Shown here one piece after another: positions 56,620-64,000 of a DNA stretch of 64,000 bases. The notes under the pieces were generated by a model that saw only the letters and a program-made list of their open reading frames with translations, was not told where the DNA came from and ran no database searches. The DNA is taken from positions 1 to 64,000 of the forward strand of contig DVDT01000060.1 of NCBI GenBank assembly GCA_015296085.1. The letters run 5' to 3'. Source of the DNA: Trichormus sp. M33_DOE_039. GTDB lineage: Bacteria; Cyanobacteriota; Cyanobacteriia; Cyanobacteriales; Nostocaceae. The position numbers were made by a program, and so were the translations under genes. The first letter of the stretch is position 1. Each line of letters starts with the position of its first letter.

Positions 56620-58236
56620 TTATAATCGTTTAGTTTCCTTGGTGATGAGTTTCCAGCCTTCGGCTTCGTCAAGCAATTGCATGGAATGCAACTGGAGTTT
56701 TTTGGCATCAGAGGTGTTGATGAGGATGTAGGGTTGTTTGTCGTATTGCCAATAATATTGCAGTTCATGGAAGGAAGCGGGAATAATAGTGCGATCGCTA
56801 TAAAAGTTTAATGATGGGCGATACTGGGGAAAAGATGTATAAATTTTGCTAACTGCTGGATTAACGCGGTTGATCATATGGGCGACTGGTTTGACTGGAT
56901 AAGCTTCCCACAATTCCCACACCCAGTAGTGAGATTTCATTAACAGTAAGAGCGAGATATAAGTTCCCCAAAATAAAATTTTGAGGAATTGTCCATCACC
57001 CCTTTCTGCCAAAATAGCTGCCAGTATCATTGTTAAAGCGACAGCCGCAAAAATTAGCTGCAAGTCGGTTTTAAGGTGTGTTCCCCAACTAAAGTAAATG
57101 CTGCCAAAAGAGGCGACGACAGCTAGGATGGATAATCCAACTACCCAAGCACGGGGATAATTGGAAAATAACGGTAAGTTTTCAATTTCTGCTAACTGAG
57201 TCCCGAAAGCTAAAGCTAGACAGGGGTAAATTGGCAAGATATAGCAGGAATATTTAGTACCGATGAGGGAAATCAGCAGCAAATAGACTCCACACCAAAC
57301 TATGATCAGTCTTGCCCAACTCAAATTACGATTTTCCCAAACTAAACGGGCAGTTTGTGGTAAAAAGATTAACCAAGGCCAAGTCCATTTGAGCAGTTCG
57401 AGAACATAAAACCAAGGTGTTTGGGAATCAGTAGGAGCAAATGTGCTGTGATTGAGGAATTGGCTAGGTAAACCATTGCGAACGAAATCATTACCGTAAT
57501 GTAGTAGTTGCGCTGCATACCAACCCAGCGCAGGTAATATTCCTAAGCCAATGGCGATCCAAAGATAGGGGCTATTCAATAACCTGGGCGTGTCCCAAAA
57601 GAAAAATGCGATCGCTACAGCACCTAAAATCATACCCATCAATCCTTGGGTGAGACAAATCAACCCAAAGCTTAAGCCTATACCCAAGCAGTAGCGTAAA
57701 TCTCGGCGCGATCGCAACACACACAACATCATCACCAACAAAAAACTTACCACTACCCCATCTAAGATGGCCAACCTGCCATGACGTACTACAGGCAGCA
57801 TTGTGAGATAAACTAAAGCACTGTAAATTGCTGCCCAGCGATAGCGAAATATCTCTCGACTCAAGCAATACAGTAAAGGTACTGAGAAAGCCGTTAAAAT
57901 TGCTCCTGGTAAGCGTGTTGTCCACTCACTCACACCTCCTAGAGAGTACGCACCAGCAATGAGGATGTGAAGTAAAGGCGGTTTGTGATGGTAAGCTTGT
58001 CCACCTAAAGTTGGGTATAACCAACGCATCTCACCGACAGGGGCGCGCCAAATTTCCTTGGCAACCTGTGCTACAGTCGCTTCATCTCCATCTCGCAACG
58101 GCAAGTCTCCCAGGTTAACACTAAACAGCAGTATGGCTGCAATCAGCAATACTGCTAGCCATGACCAGTCAATCCATTTTTCAGCCGTGCGGTGCTGTTT
58201 TTCTAGATGACCCCAAATAAAGCTTCCTTCTCGCAT
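56620..58236 (-). CDS. GT39/ArnT-like membrane glycosyltransferase
   Basis: The 538-residue protein is a polytopic membrane protein (about 11-12 hydrophobic segments) of the GT-C type. The first periplasmic loop has the catalytic acid in LPLRDGDEATVAQVAKEIWR (about 50-66), and HHKPPLLH follows at about 83-90, matching the DE and KPPL motifs of ArnT and protein-mannosyltransferase relatives. These enzymes use polyprenyl-phosphate sugars to modify lipids or proteins outside the membrane. The acceptor here is unknown. The C-terminal domain (TSFPQYRPSLNFYSDRTIIP) is soluble and also ArnT-like. It stands alone on the minus strand. Confidence 0.85.
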   Translation of the reverse strand: MREGSFIWGHLEKQHRTAEKWIDWSWLAVLLIAAILLFSVNLGDLPLRDGDEATVAQVAKEIWRAPVGEMRWLYPTLGGQAYHHKPPLLHILIAGAYSLGGVSEWTTRLPGAILTAFSVPLLYCLSREIFRYRWAAIYSALVYLTMLPVVRHGRLAILDGVVVSFLLVMMLCVLRSRRDLRYCLGIGLSFGLICLTQGLMGMILGAVAIAFFFWDTPRLLNSPYLWIAIGLGILPALGWYAAQLLHYGNDFVRNGLPSQFLNHSTFAPTDSQTPWFYVLELLKWTWPWLIFLPQTARLVWENRNLSWARLIIVWCGVYLLLISLIGTKYSCYILPIYPCLALAFGTQLAEIENLPLFSNYPRAWVVGLSILAVVASFGSIYFSWGTHLKTDLQLIFAAVALTMILAAILAERGDGQFLKILFWGTYISLLLLMKSHYWVWELWEAYPVKPVAHMINRVNPAVSKIYTSFPQYRPSLNFYSDRTIIPASFHELQYYWQYDKQPYILINTSDAKKLQLHSMQLLDEAEGWKLITKETKRL

Positions 58237-58490
58237 ATTCTATAGATCATCATTTTACTAGCTTGACTTAGATATCTAAAGAGAATGTCTAATTTTGCCA
58301 CCCCTTAACAACCTTTGCGCTGCACAAATACTAAATTCCCAGGTTAGCTTAATTCTCTCTAGACAGCGATTAATTTTTTTCGGAAAAGTGGCTGAAATTT
58401 AATTCAACTTATTTAACACTTATTTTTTGCTAAAAATGATACAACTGTTGCCAACTAGGATGTGCTATTTACCAATTCAGGAATCTGTCC

Positions 58491-60083
58491 ATGACCTTAC
58501 CTTTTATAATAGATGTCACCATTGGGTTAGTATTCATTTACTTAATCCTAAGTTTATTAGCATCAGAAGTTCAAGAACTGATTACTACTGTATTACAATG
58601 GCGTGCTGTTCATTTAAAAAAATCAATTGAAATACTCATTGCAGGTAATGTCCATCAATCAGAAGAAGACAGTATTGTCGAACTAGTCAATGACTTATAC
58701 GATCATCCTCTAATTAAAAGTGTTAATCAAGAAGCAAAAGGTTTTCTCACTATCTTACCTCGGAAGTTAATTTGGTTTATATCCACTCTTCCGGTTAAAT
58801 TATCGCTATCTGGAAAAAAGCGGACTAATAGCATTTTTGGATATATCAAAAATTCCCTAGGAGAAACTAACGGTGCAAAACGGAGTGCGCCTTCATACAT
58901 TCCTGCTGATACTTTTGCGACTACTCTCATGGAAACCTTAGGCATTCCTCAATTAGTAGAGAAGCTAACTGAGTCAAGATTAATCAATTTTGCTCACCAA
59001 CAGTTTCATAGTATGCAAAGTATTTTAATAAAATTACGAGAACAGACATATAATTCAGATGAGTCAGTACAAAAATTCCTAGATAATATTGATCAAGATT
59101 TTAAACAACTAGAATATGAATTTCAAATTATTATTACTGACTATCAAAAAGATAAAGCAGATTTAGTGACTAGCATAAATCGCATGGCTAGGAGTTTAGA
59201 TAAATTCATTGAAATATTTGAATTAGATATACCAGATAATCCATTAATTTCTAAAACACTTCAGCGATTAAAGCTATTCCGCAAAGATATTTTCGATGAT
59301 ATTGAAGCAACTATTTGTTTACAGGGGTTAAGACCTAATATTAATGAGGTCGTACAATTAATTAATGTAGGCAGTACCATCCATCAAGAATTTATCAATG
59401 AATTTAAAGATAAAGATAGTGAAGCCTACCAAACATTTCAATATCTCTGCCAAAAGCTGGAAACCTTCAGTAAAAAACTACCCCCATCAGTTATAGAGAA
59501 TATGGCAACATTGGCAAAACGCGCTCAATTAAAAGCTAAATCTACAGAAGATGGAGTTAATATACTCCGTCAAGAAATTGCAGCCACCTTTGATAATTCA
59601 ATGGAAAGAGCTTCTGGAGTTTATCGGCGTAATGCTAAAGGTGTAGCACTTTTAATTGGAATTAGTATTGCAATCATTGCCAATGCCGATACATTTCACA
59701 TTGTGAGTATTTTATCTAAAGATGCAGCTATTCGGACAGCAATAGTCAATAATGCTGGACAAGTAGTGCAGAGCAATAGTGTTAATTCACCTGACGAAAT
59801 CAAGAGGCTACAAAAGGAAACAAATAGTCTTTTAGAAGAAATTACTTTACCAATTGGTTGGAATAAACTCAACTTAGAGCAACAACTTAGCTCGACATTA
59901 GACCCGAAAAACTCCACATTATTTAATAGCTATTTAACAATGCTTTTCGGTTGGTTAATCAGTGGTGTAGCGATTTCAATGGGTGCGCCTTTTTGGTTTG
60001 AGTTAATTGGTAAAGTTGTGAATGTGCGTAATTCTGGTAAACCTCCTAAATCTTCTGTGAAAGCTGAGGATGAGGATAAGTAG
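58491..60083 (+). CDS. Conserved membrane protein of unknown function
   Basis: The 530-residue protein has one N-terminal membrane helix (about 4-24, FIIDVTIGLVFIYLILSLLA) directly followed by SEVQELITTVLQWRA. A long, charged, helix-rich middle follows (about 25-380). Two or three hydrophobic segments lie near the C-terminus (about 385-400 and 482-508, YLTMLFGWLISGVAISMGAP), and the tail is acidic/lysine-rich. The ATG at 58491 follows CAGGAAT. I do not recognise a named family, though the N-terminal block looks conserved. The large soluble middle suggests a membrane-anchored scaffold. A strong terminator follows. Confidence 0.7.
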   Translation: MTLPFIIDVTIGLVFIYLILSLLASEVQELITTVLQWRAVHLKKSIEILIAGNVHQSEEDSIVELVNDLYDHPLIKSVNQEAKGFLTILPRKLIWFISTLPVKLSLSGKKRTNSIFGYIKNSLGETNGAKRSAPSYIPADTFATTLMETLGIPQLVEKLTESRLINFAHQQFHSMQSILIKLREQTYNSDESVQKFLDNIDQDFKQLEYEFQIIITDYQKDKADLVTSINRMARSLDKFIEIFELDIPDNPLISKTLQRLKLFRKDIFDDIEATICLQGLRPNINEVVQLINVGSTIHQEFINEFKDKDSEAYQTFQYLCQKLETFSKKLPPSVIENMATLAKRAQLKAKSTEDGVNILRQEIAATFDNSMERASGVYRRNAKGVALLIGISIAIIANADTFHIVSILSKDAAIRTAIVNNAGQVVQSNSVNSPDEIKRLQKETNSLLEEITLPIGWNKLNLEQQLSSTLDPKNSTLFNSYLTMLFGWLISGVAISMGAPFWFELIGKVVNVRNSGKPPKSSVKAEDEDK

Positions 60084-61414
60084 GGTGGTGTAAATAATTC
60101 CGAATTTGATTTATTCAAGTTGAATAACTTAAAAGCAGAGAAACCCGGCTTTGTAACCGGGTTTCCAATTTTAACTTGCTCATAAATTCATCAGAATGTA
60201 CATAAATTAAAGTTCCAGACACCTTAATTTATCAATTAATAATTACTTAGTCGGTGTACTCATTTGAGTTTTGAGACAATGAAATCAACAAGTAAACACT
60301 AGATAGATAAGTTATGGATAGAATGCAAATGGTCAAGATGAATTCAAAATCATTCATGGCATTTCAATGATATTTTGAGTGTGTGAGGAGCTAAGAAATT
60401 AAATTGCGATGCGTGAAATTGTGCATTTCTATACTGAAATGCAAAAGGATAAGCTTTCACCCCAATTTTTGGACGAGTTAAAGATAATTAGATCACTAAA
60501 TGGATGAAGTTCTCCTGATCAGTCTTCAACTAGTACGGCTATGCACTAGTACAAGATCCAAGAAACAAGTAAAACTTTTCCTTTCAATCTTGTATTTCAG
60601 AAGGTCAATAGCAGTTGCTTTAACCCCAGAGAATATCTATCATCAATTAAGCTGACAAATAGATGTAGCTATAACATTGATTTCGGGAAGTAATTCCCGC
60701 TAGCTAGATCATCAATTTAAAGATGTGCTAGGAACATATTCCGACGACTAGCCCTAAACCCCAGAGAATTCAATAGAAATTCTGGTTACTATGAGCAAAG
60801 TCAGGGAGTAGCCCCTTCAGACTTCTTTATTGATCAACATTCCTCAACTCTGTTGAGGTAGACGGCTAAACAGCTATGAAGAAACTTACTAGCCTGATTA
60901 ACGACTAGCTTTTCACCACAGCTTGGTTACGCTACTGTCCTAAAATTGCTACATGTCAGTAGTTAGACAAAATTAAGCGTTTATCGCTCTGAGCTAATAT
61001 TTATCATGGCTAAAGCCACTTAATACACGCTTGCGTTTAATTTAGTTTTCTACTTAATGAGCAAAGTTAACTAGGCAGTTAGCATTAGTTAGCCTCATGG
61101 ATGAGTGCTATTGCTATGTTGTGAACTACTGTTTCTCTATATTAGACCAAACTAGCAGAACTTAACAAAAAATATAATTCAAAATTTTATTTAGTAAATA
61201 TACTCAGAAGAAATTGGAGACTGGGAAAACAACTAATGACTATTAACGGTAAATATCTGAGAGAAATATTTCACTTGCTAGAGAATAAAGCCTAAAGGGT
61301 ATGGTAGTAATGATTTGCTATGACCGTACAAATACCAAACTTGTATAACCCTAGGTTTTATGTACGATCGCTGGTTAAACTTTTGTATAATTTCGTGAGT
61401 GAAAGGTAGCAATT
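60084..61414. other. 1.3 kb gene-poor region
   Basis: No protein gene longer than a few dozen codons is present. It starts with the terminator at 60140. A 32-codon ORF (60409-60507, MREIVHFYTEMQKDKLSPQF) is possible but unsupported. There are repeated AACCCCAGAGAAT motifs (about 60623 and 60756), a 7-bp hairpin (CCTCAAC and GTTGAGG, 60842-60858) and other short inverted repeats. There are many stops in all frames. No tRNA, tmRNA or RNase P signature is visible. It may contain an unknown RNA or decayed sequence. Confidence 0.45.
60140..60165 (+). terminator. Rho-independent-like terminator
   Basis: A 9-bp perfect GC-rich stem (GAAACCCGG and CCGGGTTTC, 8-base loop) is followed by CAATTTT, about 55 bp after the membrane protein gene. 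Confidence 0.7.
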
Positions 61415-61933
61415 ATGAGCAATTATGAGCAGATTTTCGAGGCTAAAAACGCCACAGCCGAAACGTTGAATGGAGAAGAAGCTGTAGCGGCGATCGCACT
61501 TGCAACGGCGATCGCTGATTCTGCAATTGAAGAAGTAGATGCTGAAGGTTTAGCGGCTATCCTGTTTGAATTTGAAGTATTCGCAGAATATTCAGAAGAC
61601 GAAATTGTGGAAATTGTTGATGAACTCCTGGCGATCGCCACCGAGGAGGGAGTCGGCCCTTTATTAAACACAGCCACTAAAGCTTTACCTGAAGAAATGG
61701 TTTGGGATGGTTTCGCAGCTGCTGTGGTTTTACTTTTAGACGAAGACGAATTAATAATTCCCTCAGAGAAACAGCCTTACCTGAAAAAACTCCAGGAAGC
61801 TTTAAAACTTGAAGAGGAAGAAGCACAGGAAATTATTGAAGAAGTAATCGCAGCTTTTCAAGAATCGGATGAAGAATATTTAGATGATGATGATGATAAT
61901 GATGAAACAGTCGTTTTAGGAGGATCAAATTAA
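61415..61933 (+). CDS. Acidic TerB-like protein
   Basis: The 172-residue protein is strongly acidic and helical. Its core (GEEAVAAIALATAIADSAIE, then FEFEVFAEYSEDEIVEIVDE) resembles the TerB-like tellurite-resistance family, whose alpha-helical domains bind metal or membrane partners. The C-terminus is a run of acidic residues ending ETVVLGGSN. The ATG at 61415 follows GAAAGGTAGCAATT, a good ribosome-binding site; an out-of-frame second ATG lies 10 bases later in a small duplication. A hairpin and then the nuclease-like gene follow on the same strand. There is no evidence for an actual role in tellurite resistance. Confidence 0.6.
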   Translation: MSNYEQIFEAKNATAETLNGEEAVAAIALATAIADSAIEEVDAEGLAAILFEFEVFAEYSEDEIVEIVDELLAIATEEGVGPLLNTATKALPEEMVWDGFAAAVVLLLDEDELIIPSEKQPYLKKLQEALKLEEEEAQEIIEEVIAAFQESDEEYLDDDDDNDETVVLGGSN

Positions 61934-61963
61934 ATATCTATCCTGAACTATGTGGGAAAACAA

Positions 61964-61995
61964 GATCCTCGATTGCTTTTGGGAAGCCGGGGATC
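61964..61995 (+). terminator. Hairpin after the TerB-like gene
   Basis: GATCCTCG (61964-61971) pairs with CGGGGATC (61988-61995) with one G-T wobble, followed by TGTTGTTT. It suggests the nuclease-like gene downstream has its own promoter. Confidence 0.45.
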
Positions 61996-62088
61996 TGTTG
62001 TTTAAACTGATTCCTACTCAATCTTTACCTTTAGTTAAGCAAAAATTCGTAGAAATACGAGGATGGCTTAACACTTAAAGGTAAAAGT

Positions 62089-64000
62089 ATGGCAAAAATT
62101 ATCATTAATGAATTTTATCGAGGCGGAAATCTTACTACTGGAGATGAATTTATCGAACTTTTGTTAGTGGAAGACTTAACTGCTGCACAGCTTGAGTCTT
62201 TTTTTGTAGGTGACTCTACCGCGGCCAAAACTTCTAAGTTTTCTGCCTATGATTTTACTAACATGAGTGCGATCGCTCCAACTTTCAAAGCAGGAACGAT
62301 AATTACACTAGGTGGCACAGGGGCTTTTTCTCAGGATACATCCTATAATCCCAACGGCGGCGATTGGAATATACAACTCAATGCTGGCGGTTCATTTTTA
62401 CCCAATGCTAACAGTAGCAATACTGGTGACATAGCTGGGGATGATATTGTCTGGATTGACACGACAAATACTGGGGCGACCATTTCACCTGATGGCTTTG
62501 CAGTAGATATCGGTACTGCTAACAGTACATTTACTAATGCAGTCAATGTGAATTTTGGTACAAGCACCAACAATACAGGTTACGCACTCAACTCCGATGC
62601 CACAGGTGCGACTAACATCGCTCACTGGACAACAGGAATTGCCAAGATTGACACCACACCTGGTCAACCCAATAGTGGGAATAACGCAACCTACATTAAC
62701 AGTTTACGTTCATCTCTCGTGATCGCTGCTGGGGTAACAATTACCCCATCTGGAAATAGCACTGATGTTAGCGAAAGCGGACAAACAACTGATACCTATA
62801 CCATTGCTTTAAATACTACGCCAACTAACACGGTGACTATTACCATTGCAGCTGATGGTCAAACCGAAGTTAGCATTGATGGCACAAGCTTTTTCAACTC
62901 TGTCAACATTTCCCTGAATAATATAAATCCTACGACAATTACTGTGCGAGCGGTTGATGATGCTAACAGCGAAAATTCACCCCATACAGGTTTCATCACC
63001 CACACTATCAGCAGCAGCGATCCGAATTACTCTAGTCTGACCATTCCCAATCTCAACATTAACATCACAGACAATGATGTGACTGTAGGGGCTATTCGCA
63101 TCCATGACATTCAAGGTGCAGCCCATATTTCCCCTCTGTTAGCTTCTGCAAACGATAGAGTCGGAGTGATTAACGTACCAGGAATTGTCACAGCCATAGC
63201 TAGTAACGGTTTCTATCTGCAAGACCCCTCTCCTGATAACGATGTCAGCACCTCAGAGGGGATTTTTGTGTTCACTGGTACTAATTCCCCTCTTCGCACA
63301 GCTAGAACTATTGGAGAAGCAATTTTAGTCTCAGGAACAGTGAGTGAGTTTCGTCCTGGTAATGACCAGGAAAACTTGACTATTACTCAAATCATTAATG
63401 ATTCCTCAGTGCAGATTTTGGCTGTCACACCCTGGACGACTGCACCAACAACCACGATTAATCCTACCGTTATTTCTAGCGATCGCACTCCACCTACCGC
63501 AGTTATTAATGACGACTTCACCACCCCCGGTAATGTAGAAACTGGTGGTGATTTTGACCCCAGCGTCGAAGGAATTGACTTTTACGAAAGTTTAGAGGGA
63601 ATGGTAGTGCAGATTCCCAACCCTGTAGCAGTCAGTCCCACCAATAACTTTGGGGAAATTTGGGTATTGGCGAATAATGGTGCAGGGGCTACGGGGTTAA
63701 GTTCCAGAGGTAGTATTACAATTAGCGCAGGGGACTTTAACCCAGAACGCATTCAGATTGATGACACCCTGACAGGTACATCACCAATAGTTAACACAGG
63801 TACGCAATTAAATAACATCACTGGAGTAGTTAGCTATAGTTTTGATAACTACGAAGTACTCCCCACATCACCTGTCACCATCGCTAACCCCAGCACCTTG
63901 CAAAGGGAAGTCACTAACTTAACTAGCACCAACCCCGACCAACTCACCGTTGCTAGTTTCAACGTTGAAAACCTTGACCCCAGCGATGGCGAGAGATTTG
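62089..64000 (+). CDS. ExeM/NucH-type extracellular nuclease, 5' part (runs off the window)
   Basis: An ATG at 62089, after TTAAAGGTAAAAGT, opens a frame of 637 codons that is still open at the window edge. It begins with a lamin-tail-like domain (IIINEFYRGGNLTTGDEFIE, then LLL). A Calx-beta-like region follows (TITIAADGQTEVSI), then the nucleic-acid-binding OB-like region typical of ExeM/NucH proteins (VGVINVPGIVTAIASNGFYL, then QDPSPDND and FVFTG). At the edge stands LTVASFNVENLDPSDGERF, the entry motif of the endonuclease/exonuclease/phosphatase domain, whose catalytic core would lie outside. No Sec signal is visible; in cyanobacteria such proteins often leave by type I export. It probably digests extracellular DNA. 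Confidence 0.8.
   Translation, partial: MAKIIINEFYRGGNLTTGDEFIELLLVEDLTAAQLESFFVGDSTAAKTSKFSAYDFTNMSAIAPTFKAGTIITLGGTGAFSQDTSYNPNGGDWNIQLNAGGSFLPNANSSNTGDIAGDDIVWIDTTNTGATISPDGFAVDIGTANSTFTNAVNVNFGTSTNNTGYALNSDATGATNIAHWTTGIAKIDTTPGQPNSGNNATYINSLRSSLVIAAGVTITPSGNSTDVSESGQTTDTYTIALNTTPTNTVTITIAADGQTEVSIDGTSFFNSVNISLNNINPTTITVRAVDDANSENSPHTGFITHTISSSDPNYSSLTIPNLNINITDNDVTVGAIRIHDIQGAAHISPLLASANDRVGVINVPGIVTAIASNGFYLQDPSPDNDVSTSEGIFVFTGTNSPLRTARTIGEAILVSGTVSEFRPGNDQENLTITQIINDSSVQILAVTPWTTAPTTTINPTVISSDRTPPTAVINDDFTTPGNVETGGDFDPSVEGIDFYESLEGMVVQIPNPVAVSPTNNFGEIWVLANNGAGATGLSSRGSITISAGDFNPERIQIDDTLTGTSPIVNTGTQLNNITGVVSYSFDNYEVLPTSPVTIANPSTLQREVTNLTSTNPDQLTVASFNVENLDPSDGERF

Noticed and set aside
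60409-60507. 32-codon ORF beginning MREIVHFYTE in the gene-poor region
   Set aside because: The nearest Shine-Dalgarno-like GAGGAG is too far upstream, and there is no hydrophobic helix or known motif. It is mentioned in the intergenic entry only.

Overview
The window is chromosomal DNA of a filamentous, probably heterocyst-forming cyanobacterium of the Nostoc/Anabaena group. The evidence is the many HIP1 octamers (GCGATCGC), heptameric STRR arrays between genes, a cyanobacterial AbrB-type regulator, GAF-rich histidine kinases and AT-rich spacers. There are no rRNA or tRNA genes, no intact insertion sequence and no CRISPR array. The window ends inside a gene on the right.

Region 1 (1-12.8 kb) is ordinary and small-gene rich. 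It holds an RmlD-like sugar-nucleotide reductase, a TPR lipoprotein, a pentapeptide-repeat membrane protein, an alanine/serine-glyoxylate aminotransferase, an orphan lipoprotein, a small helical protein, a STAND (NB-ARC/TPR) ATPase, tiny membrane proteins (two of them only 35-36 aa), a gamma-glutamylcyclotransferase-like protein, a secreted repeat protein and a DUF202 membrane protein. An orphan intrinsic terminator near 10.3 kb suggests an unannotated small RNA.

Region 2 (12.8-43.1 kb) is the most unusual part. A single minus-strand gene of 26,985 bp encodes an 8,994-residue mosaic protein: 24 CARDB units, two beta-propellers, nine Ig-like (He_PIG-type) units, an Rhs/YD-like segment, a GHSRG hydrolase-like segment, a metzincin-like metallopeptidase motif, PKD and Calx-beta domains, and dockerin-like calcium loops inside and at the very C-terminus. 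About 2.6 kb away, on the other strand, is a small secreted protein with a cohesin-like fold and a PEP-CTERM-type surface anchor. Between them lie two divergent paralogues of unknown function. Each arm reads paralogue, terminator, surface protein. I propose this as a cohesin-dockerin surface-assembly locus.

Region 3 (43.2-50.1 kb) holds signalling genes: a four-GAF histidine kinase in which three GAF domains carry a Cys-His pair like that of bilin-binding GAFs, and a REC-PAS-kinase-REC hybrid followed closely by an NTF2-like protein and MoaE.

Region 4 (50.4-64 kb) holds an apparent rrf2-cobD-pyrR operon, a cyAbrB regulator, a ClC-type anion transporter with CBS domains, a zinc-ribbon membrane protein, a GT-C glycosyltransferase, a conserved membrane protein, a 1.3 kb gene-poor stretch, a TerB-like acidic protein and the first 637 codons of an ExeM/NucH-type extracellular nuclease. 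Like the giant protein, the nuclease has no visible Sec signal peptide.
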